NCBI GenBank assembly: GCA_037951165.1
Contig: JBBDHG010000169.1
Span: 718,501 to 782,500 of the forward strand
Direction of reading: 5' to 3'
DNA: 64,000 nucleotides
Source of the DNA: Lophius americanus
Lineage: Eukaryota > Chordata > Actinopteri > Lophiiformes > Lophiidae
Shown: in pieces, positions 60,001-64,000 of the stretch
How the letters are laid out: every line of letters begins with the position of its first letter
Position numbering within the stretch: the stretch's first letter is position 1
Notes under the pieces: model-generated
The model's input: only the letters and a program-made list of their open reading frames with translations
The model's database searches: none
Told to the model about the DNA's origin: nothing
Made by a program: the position numbers and the translations under genes

Positions 60001-62974
60001 CTCCACTCTGTCAAACATCAACAGACAGGCTGGGCATGTGGCGTGGAAGGACTTTGTTCCAGATCTTGATTAAAGCATTTATGCATTAACTTTTATACAG
60101 AATTTGAATATAATCGGTGGAAGAGGGGAACATGTACCAAACTGCCCAAAAAGAAGAATCAGAAGGAAGAAAAGAGGTTGTCCGTCATTTTTTCAACCCT
60201 TTAAGGATAGGTTAATCATCTAAGTGTGGACGCGGGTTTCTTGGCAGAGGATTTTTTGATGTACAGGGTGACCTTCTACTTTTGTCTTGTAGAGGTTCTT
60301 TCTGATGTTCTAGATGTCTAAATTGGCAGGAAAACATCTTTGTAAATGGGAAAAAAATTATGTGACACCGTTTACCTCTTTGGACATTAATTCATTTGAA
60401 AAAAAGCGTATAATTGATGAAGATGATGGTTAACTATTAACTGTATTCTGCAGAAGATAAAAAATAGTTACTCTAAATGTCAGATGAGAGCTTTTCCAGT
60501 CATTGACGACTGGAGTGACCCAAGGGAAATAATCTATATTGGTAGAAATTGTGTTTGCCATAAAGGTATGTTAATAACATCTCTTGAGGGTCTAATCAAC
60601 TGGACATGTGGTGGAAGAGGACATTCAGTTGGTTGGGGTGACAGAGGAAGTTGAAGAGGACAGGGCAAGCTGAAAGAAGAAGATGTAGAACCTGCGGCTT
60701 TGAGAAGCTTTGAACAACGACACGGTTCAATGAATAAACAACAGTAATAAGGAGAATTCTGTGGCTTCGGCGTTCGCAGTGAGGTTTGACTTGTAAGAAC
60801 AATACGTGCCCCGTTTATGACATACATAATCCCCAAAGGGAATTTGTCAAAGTTCTTTATTTCTGAGCTGTGCTATCAGAAGAACCAGCTCCTCCTAAAT
60901 ATTCATGAGCATATGTGCACATCCAGACTATCATTGGTTATTTGCATTTAAACTGGAACCTAAAACAACCTTGAAACCAGGCTGTATGTCATCAACCAGG
61001 CAACAATCATCACAAACAGCTTGTGTTGGTGTCGGCGCCGTCCGATGGCGTTCAGGAGACTTTCTGATTCCAATATTCAACTGACCTCTGCAAAACCCTA
61101 GCCGCGATCCTCGGAGAGCCCTATGCCACTCTAATCATCTTCCTCAGAACGCGTGGGATCAGTTTGTAGACAAGTCCTCTTCCGGGATGATTTTTAAACA
61201 TCTCCTGTCTCTTTAAACTTCTGAATGATTTATCTAACTTTTGAAACTGGATTGTTTCCCTTTGGAGAGATTTTCTCTTATCCATTGGTGGATTTGTGCA
61301 GCTCTACGGCTTTTCTTCGGACATCATTTCTGTTTTCTCCGGTCTTTCCCATTGTGAGGAATGTCAGAGAGAGTTAGGCTGTGGCACCTCATATTTATGA
61401 CCCGGTAAAACAGGAAGTATTTGCCTACTCAAACAGGTGAACGAACATCATGTTTTATATTATTTTTAACTGTTGCGTTGATAAAATGTTGAAAAATTCA
61501 ACTTCAATAAAAGATCATGGGTAGAGACATTTCTGCATCTCAATTTACTCGTTCTTTTAAAAGGTGCAAATAATTCTGTATGCCGCTGTAAAGGAATCAT
61601 ATCAAAATCCGATGATGGTTGTCCTAAACTTCTATGAAGACCTCCCTGCCACTTGAGTCCGATTAAACCACATCAACCAATTCTGTTGAATTATCCTATT
61701 ATTATTGATATCAGAGAGAAATCTTTATTTCCCTTGTTATGTGGCCAAAACGTCATCGTTGGAGAAACCACACAGAGCACAGCCTGAGCAGTCAAAAAAA
61801 AAGAAAAAAAAGTGTTCTCTCACCATTTTCACATAACTCACAAAGATGGTTTCAGTCGGATCAGTAGTTGTTTTCTTCTAGGATGGCCATGTCATTGAGA
61901 AAGTATTCAAGAATTAGAATAATGGATGAAAAATAAAGATCTCTTTCAGCGTGCCCTTGTAACTATTGTCTTTTGTTTGCCTTCTACACTTAAGTTTCTT
62001 TTCTCCTGTTCTTTCTTTTTTTTTTTTTTATGTGGAAAATGCAGTCGGTCGTTTATTTCACTGACAGGCTCTGTCAGCCGATTCAACATGCTCAATTGAC
62101 TGAAAAAGCAGAGAGAGGAGTCTAATAGGGTGCAGAAACAAGGCCCACAGACTCATCGTGACGGGTCCTTAAGCTTTTCATCTTAAGGAAAAAAGGGATA
62201 CAGGATAAACGAAATGCAAACCATGTATGTCTATATTTTTACTAACTATTCTTGGAAATGTATTGAATCCTGCTAATGTCTCTTTATTCATTAGTTTATT
62301 GTCCTGCTTCAGTTGAAATAACAGTGTTGCTGCTCAAAATCTCTAATTTGACAAAAGATGATCTGTAGAATGCTAAACATCTCGGTCAAAAACAAACCAT
62401 TATCTGTCATCTGGCGTAACTCCATGATTGCATTAAGAAGCGTGCGGTCAGTCATTTGTTGTGGGGGATTATTGTGGGGGTGTGGTAGAATATTTCACAA
62501 TAAATAGATGGATTATTAAATACTGCATTTTACCAACCACAAGGAACTAGAAGTAAATTGTTATATGAGAATAAAATCTAAATCATTATTGAAAAACAAC
62601 ATTTTTAATCATATATTGCATTGCTCACATTCAATTTTGTGCTGACATTGCAACTTATGCACATGGTTTGGTTTCTTTACTCCTCTGGGGCTTTTTCTAC
62701 GTCTGACTTTGAACGCCCATGAAATGTCGGCATGTAAATTTTGCTGAGAAATAACAAAATAGACCATTACTGGATGTTTCCTGTTGTTTCTCAAAGATCA
62801 GCACATGCAGACTAACATACATACGGGAAAAAAAAAAAAAAAGTCACCATACCTGCCAGGCTTATTGTTGTACTTCTGCAGTCGGGCCTTGACTTCATCG
62901 TAGGTAAGGAAGGCCATGTAGCCCGGATGCGTCACTGCCAAGAAATTCCAATTCCTCAGGATTGACCCCCATGG
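33318..62974 (-). CDS. cblb: cblb gene (E3 ubiquitin ligase Cbl-b), 14 coding exons, 5' partial
   Basis: Cbl-b transfers ubiquitin from an E2 to phosphotyrosine-marked receptors and adaptors and dampens T-cell and receptor tyrosine kinase signalling. Coding exons in transcript order are 62974-62853, 58843-58706, 57745-57658, 56216-56085, 51934-51734, 49935-49741, 49250-48873, 45627-45536, 41316-41182, 41040-40982, 35864-35793, 35088-34918, 34806-34690 and 33571-33318. All join in frame (717 residues plus stop). Visible domains: second part of the TKB/SH2 region (from [11 protein letters not shown]), linker with EQYELY, RING (CKIC, CGH, CTSC, CPFC), proline-rich tail with SH3 ligands, and a C-terminal UBA. 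The proline-rich and UBA ends align with human Cbl-b rather than c-Cbl. Roughly 258 N-terminal residues (4H, EF hand, SH2 start) lie beyond the right edge. Confidence 0.95.
33575..33599 (-). repeat. (CT)n tract serving as cblb polypyrimidine tract
   Basis: On the minus strand this CT run lies immediately before the ccaag acceptor of the last cblb exon. Confidence 0.75.
34690..34806 (-). CDS. cblb: cblb exon: PLPPVRR segment
   Basis: Minus-strand acceptor gtggtccag, phase 1 in and out. It encodes [20 protein letters not shown] and [18 protein letters not shown]. Human counterpart: [25 protein letters not shown]. The 3' border is uncertain: donor gtggag after 34690 is preferred, but gttcca after 34735 keeps the same phase and would drop 15 residues. 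Confidence 0.78.
34918..35088 (-). CDS. cblb: cblb exon: Ser-rich and polyproline segment
   Basis: Minus-strand acceptor gtgtttcag and weak donor gtcagc, phase 1 in and out. It encodes [20 protein letters not shown], then [20 protein letters not shown], then [16 protein letters not shown]. Human counterpart: [20 protein letters not shown]...SSRPSSGQDLFLLP. Ser/Ala low complexity is expanded here. Confidence 0.88.
35474..35510. mobile_element. Tc1-like terminal fragment
   Basis: Begins ccgattagccataacattaa then aaccacctgcc, the end sequence shared with the relics near 13.8, 31.7, 44.0 and 46.8 kb. Confidence 0.6.
35793..35864 (-). CDS. cblb: cblb exon: SDYDILLPP tyrosine motif
   Basis: Minus-strand acceptor attccacag and a weak donor gtggtc, 72 bases, phase 1 in and out. 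It encodes [20 protein letters not shown] and PPQ. SLNRTPSDYDLLIPP is the human counterpart. The intron before it (35865-40981) contains the LINE relic and the 44-bp satellite. Confidence 0.9.
35980..36026 (+). repeat. (AAT)n microsatellite
   Basis: About 15 uninterrupted AAT units. Confidence 0.93.
36240..37160 (+). pseudogene. decayed LINE reverse-transcriptase fragment
   Basis: Broken + frames retain LINE RT-like phrases: an [10 protein letters not shown] stretch near 36316, [20 protein letters not shown] near 36597 and [20 protein letters not shown] near 36703, the last being the conserved YKYLGxxIDxxLxW motif, then a QR...FL segment. Stops interrupt at about 36807 and beyond; a downstream frame ends RSKNSFLPQ, as LINE ORF2 ends often do. 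L2/CR1/Rex-like by feel; clade not decided. It sits inside a cblb intron in antisense orientation. Confidence 0.7.
37209..39742 (+). repeat. 44-bp satellite array, about 57 copies
   Basis: Unit begins tctgtgcgacatctcctcca and ends ttctacatcatta; a 45-bp variant carries ttctacattatttatc. Monomers come in a handful of types (tgcaac or tgcgac; tgtgtgttc, tgcatgttc or tgcatgatc). Longer blocks recur: 37501-37770 and 38341-38610 appear identical, an 840-bp offset. Because 44 is not a multiple of 3 and most units lack stops, long frames arise in all three + frames. No initiation context or recognisable protein, and it lies within a cblb intron. Confidence 0.96.
40415..40545. repeat. possible interspersed-repeat relic
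   Basis: gaccgagggcagaaccctgg then gggacccctcgggtcaaagg resembles wording from a dispersed teleost repeat, possibly the same family as 3690-3950. Low certainty. Confidence 0.3.
40982..41040 (-). CDS. cblb: cblb exon: short proline-rich exon
   Basis: Minus-strand acceptor ctcatgcag and donor gtgagt, 59 bases, phase 2 in and phase 1 out. It encodes [19 protein letters not shown] plus a split Gly and corresponds in position to human DPVPLPPARPPTRDNPKHG. Phases agree on both sides, which is the main support. Confidence 0.82.
41182..41316 (-). CDS. cblb: cblb exon: DNYQIP tyrosine motif
   Basis: Minus-strand acceptor ttcgtag and donor gtacta, phase 2 in and out. It encodes [20 protein letters not shown], then [20 protein letters not shown] and [12 protein letters not shown] lines up with human DDEYKIPSSHP. 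The rest is poorly conserved. Confidence 0.85.
41607..41636 (+). repeat. (CAT)n microsatellite
   Basis: About nine CAT/CGT units in a cblb intron. Confidence 0.85.
43354..43400 (+). repeat. AT-rich palindromic microsatellite
   Basis: Alternating TATATC and TATATAGA units that are largely self-complementary. It abuts the truncated end of the Tc1 transposase relic. Confidence 0.8.
43415..43754 (-). pseudogene. Tc1/mariner transposase relic
   Basis: Read on the minus strand, the region starts at a DETK motif (cagatgagactaaa), runs through a [17 protein letters not shown] piece and a [20 protein letters not shown] piece, all in broken frames. DETK and FQxDND are the first and second Asp regions of the Tc1 DD34E catalytic triad as known for the family. 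The third (DLNPIE) region is lost after a stop, next to the AT microsatellite. Confidence 0.75.
44021..44055. mobile_element. Tc1-like terminal fragment
   Basis: gtcaggtggttttaatgtta then tggctgatctgcgta, an outward-facing end of the Tc1-like family, about 270 bases from the transposase relic but of a different family as judged by the end sequence. Confidence 0.6.
45449..45474 (+). repeat. (GAT)n microsatellite
   Basis: Eight GAT units about 60 bases from the donor of the 45627-45536 cblb exon. Confidence 0.85.
45536..45627 (-). CDS. cblb: cblb exon: DDYDILPP tyrosine motif
   Basis: Minus-strand acceptor tttcggcag and donor gtaagt, phase 0 in and phase 2 out. It encodes [20 protein letters not shown] and [10 protein letters not shown] plus a split Lys. 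It matches human [20 protein letters not shown], a candidate phosphotyrosine site. Confidence 0.88.
46795..47284. mobile_element. Tc1-like non-autonomous copy, both ends present
   Basis: The left end taagccataacattaaaacc and the right end aaaatgatggctgatcagta are inverted copies of the same terminus. Internal blocks gttctggagatgctccagct, gtcactcagatcctcatgct and ttttcctgcttccatcacat match, in reverse orientation, the family's 5' region. About 490 bases, without transposase coding. Confidence 0.7.
47656..47685. repeat. 30-base inverted repeat
   Basis: Arms cagacgttgacta and tagtcaacgtctg are exact complements around a 4-base loop gtat. Confidence 0.85.
48873..49250 (-). CDS. cblb: cblb exon: proline-rich SH3-ligand region
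   Basis: Minus-strand acceptor tccctag and donor gtaagc, phase 0 on both sides, 126 codons. It starts [20 protein letters not shown], then [17 protein letters not shown], then a less conserved Ser/Thr-rich stretch and HLNGRPLS, ending [11 protein letters not shown]. The start at 49250 was chosen over a nearer AG because it keeps phase 0 and restores the human SSPxM join. Confidence 0.93.
49741..49935 (-). CDS. cblb: cblb exon: Ser/Pro-rich region
   Basis: Minus-strand acceptor tttgtcag and donor gtcagt, phase 0 on both sides, 65 codons. It starts [20 protein letters not shown] and contains [20 protein letters not shown] and [21 protein letters not shown] is a near-exact match to human Cbl-b and contains an SH3-type PPVPPR motif. 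Confidence 0.94.
51228..51243. repeat. GC hairpin C5-ttcggc-G5
   Basis: A short strong hairpin (cccccttcggcggggg) followed by taataaa, within a cblb intron. The style resembles the edge of an old interspersed repeat; not assigned. Confidence 0.4.
51734..51934 (-). CDS. cblb: cblb exon: second half of RING, acidic segment
   Basis: Minus-strand acceptor cgtttcag and donor gtaaaa, phase 0 on both sides. It encodes [20 protein letters not shown], then [20 protein letters not shown], then an acidic [11 protein letters not shown] run and [12 protein letters not shown] supplies the last RING zinc ligands. Confidence 0.96.
52860..53490. mobile_element. probable Tc1-like relic
   Basis: catcagtctgtgagttgaag then ctcaagcacaacttgg, and near the right end gagggggcccaatacttttt followed by aacagcac, recall the transposase region and terminal region of Tc1-like elements. 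No open transposase frame. Lies in the cblb RING-splitting intron. Confidence 0.5.
55846..55867. repeat. 22-base palindrome
   Basis: cctttcatata and tatatgaaagg form a perfect self-complementary sequence in a cblb intron, followed by an A19 run. Confidence 0.8.
56085..56216 (-). CDS. cblb: cblb exon: linker helix and first half of RING
   Basis: Minus-strand acceptor ctgaacag and donor gtatgg, phase 0 on both sides. It starts [20 protein letters not shown], continues [20 protein letters not shown] and ends TAWQ. It holds the regulatory linker tyrosines (EQYELY) and zinc ligands CxxC, CxH and CxxC of the RING. Identical to my recall of human Cbl-b. Confidence 0.97.
57658..57745 (-). CDS. cblb: cblb exon: end of SH2, start of linker
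   Basis: Minus-strand acceptor ttcgcag and donor gtgggt, phase 2 in and phase 0 out. It encodes [20 protein letters not shown] and PHDHIKVTQ. Compared with the human sequence I recall, the visible changes are YLF for YLY and PMP for PTP. Confidence 0.96.
58706..58843 (-). CDS. cblb: cblb exon: TKB SH2-like domain
   Basis: Minus-strand acceptor ttcaacag and donor gtacgt, phase 2 in and out. It encodes [20 protein letters not shown], then [20 protein letters not shown] and GYREA plus a split Phe. IFRLSCTR contains the phosphotyrosine-binding arginine of the Cbl SH2 domain. Confidence 0.96.
58844..62852 (-). other. cblb intron between SH2 exons
   Basis: About 4 kb. Apart from the possible relic at 61.2-61.6 kb and an unexplained short frame at 59873-60073, nothing recognisable. 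Confidence 0.5.
61160..61620. mobile_element. possible Tc1-like relic
   Basis: ggtctttcccattgtgagga and, near the right end, aggtgcaaataattctg suggest the tail of a Tc1-like element. Weak, from recall only. Confidence 0.33.
62853..62974 (-). CDS. cblb: cblb exon: TKB domain (EF/SH2 junction)
   Basis: Minus-strand acceptor ttctttcag and donor gtatgg, phase 0 in and phase 2 out. It encodes [20 protein letters not shown], then [20 protein letters not shown] and a split Ser. It is almost identical to human Cbl-b and is the most 5' exon in the window. Confidence 0.96.
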
Positions 62975-64000
62975 CTGAAAGAAGACCGCTCAAGTTTAAC
63001 TTTAATGCGGCTGCTGTCGTATGATCAAATCAGACAGTTACTCAAATAGTAAAACATTTCAGGTGGAGGAAAAACCTGTTCAATTTATTGTTGAGGAAGG
63101 GGATGTGTTTAAAATGATATGCTACAGGAAAAACAAAAACAATCACATTAAATAACCACCTACAAATAAAGTTTATTTCCCCCTTAAAAGACTAGAATCT
63201 ACTTTTCCTTTTGAGTCGAGAAAGTCTGCAGAACTACAGAGATAGGGAACCAAAAGTAGCATTTACGTTAAGATACAATCTGTGGTTCACATCGGATCAT
63301 TAAATATGCACCTCACATATCTAATAAATCATGCATAACAATTGTGTGTATGGCTGACATTTTGCTGAGAAATGAAAAAAGAAGAAGATAATTGCCAAAA
63401 ATCCTTAGCCGTTAATCCTGGACACACGTGTCAAACATTCTCATAGGTGCAGCTCATAAAATTAGAGCTATATTTCTCAATTCACAGGCTAGATCATTTG
63501 ATGGAAGTGGTCCATGAAAGTACAGCAGCTCCAAATGCTTATAATAAGACAATGTGGTCGAGGGAGAATTTGTCCGTGTCATCAGCTTTTCCCTTCCTCA
63601 ACCTTAAATCATAAAAGCGTCGCTCCTGCCCCCCCTAGCAGCATTCATTGAAATGGTCTGGCTTTTTTGGAAATGACTGATATTGCGCTCGTGTCACTGA
63701 CCGGCGCTGATCAAACTCTTCCTCTGTTGCTTTTTCTGGCAAAGTAAAAGCTGTTGCCTCTTGAAATATAAGCTTTAAGTGCTTCAGGTGCATTAGAAGA
63801 ACAAATCGACTGTTAGGTGTCAAAATGCAAAGCTGCAAGTACGCAGTAGTTTTCAAGCTGGGATTTACAAGAAGTGACGCTAATTTCAGTTGTGGTAAAA
63901 GCTGGAGTGGTTTTAAGTAGTAATAATGAGTTAAGAGATGCTGTGTTGTAGTAATAGTACTGCAGTTGGTTGTAATAATAGTAGTAGTGTATTAGTTAAG
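62975..64000 (-). other. cblb intron (partial), no exon seen
   Basis: I looked on the minus strand for the preceding TKB exon (human motifs such as DYISVFEFDIFTRLFQ) and did not find it, so that exon lies beyond the right edge. Confidence 0.55.

Overview
The window is vertebrate nuclear DNA, most likely from a ray-finned fish. The evidence is split genes with GT-AG introns, abundant CA/CT/tetranucleotide microsatellites, relics of Tc1-like and LINE elements of the kind common in teleosts, and two compact genes whose proteins align end to end with vertebrate ALCAM and CBLB. All gene names rest on my recall of the human proteins and on exon phases worked out by hand; no database search was run. 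Layout: two genes point tail to tail. On the + strand, positions 655-18195 hold the last 12 coding exons of alcam (CD166, an immunoglobulin-superfamily adhesion receptor): V2, the three C2 domains, a 9-codon stalk microexon, the transmembrane helix and a short tail. A probable 3' UTR exon runs from 20693 to about 23095. The signal peptide and first V domain lie left of the window. The exons join into one open frame of 431 residues plus stop. On the - strand, positions 62974 down to 33318 hold the last 14 coding exons of cblb (a RING E3 ubiquitin ligase): the end of the tyrosine-kinase-binding SH2 region, linker, RING, proline-rich tail and UBA domain. These join into about 717 residues plus stop. 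The 4H bundle, the EF hand and the start lie right of the window. About 10 kb of gene-free DNA (23.1-33.3 kb) separates the two 3' ends. Human ALCAM and CBLB have the same convergent arrangement, so the pair looks like conserved synteny. The two proteins share no pathway that this sequence shows directly. ALCAM is a surface adhesion molecule and T-cell co-stimulatory ligand. Cbl-b ubiquitinates activated receptor and adaptor complexes and restrains T-cell co-stimulation. Their adjacency is probably historical. Noncoding highlights: a 2.5-kb array of a 44-bp satellite with higher-order structure in a cblb intron (37.2-39.7 kb), directly after a decayed LINE reverse-transcriptase fragment; a 0.7-kb ATCC/ATCT array beside a segment duplicated 8.7 kb away; a 50-bp tandem repeat whose every unit is a hairpin; a 430-bp purine tract abutting a Tc1-like relic; several copies of one Tc1-like family; and a small MITE-like element. 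I found no prokaryotic-type system, CRISPR array, tRNA or rRNA.
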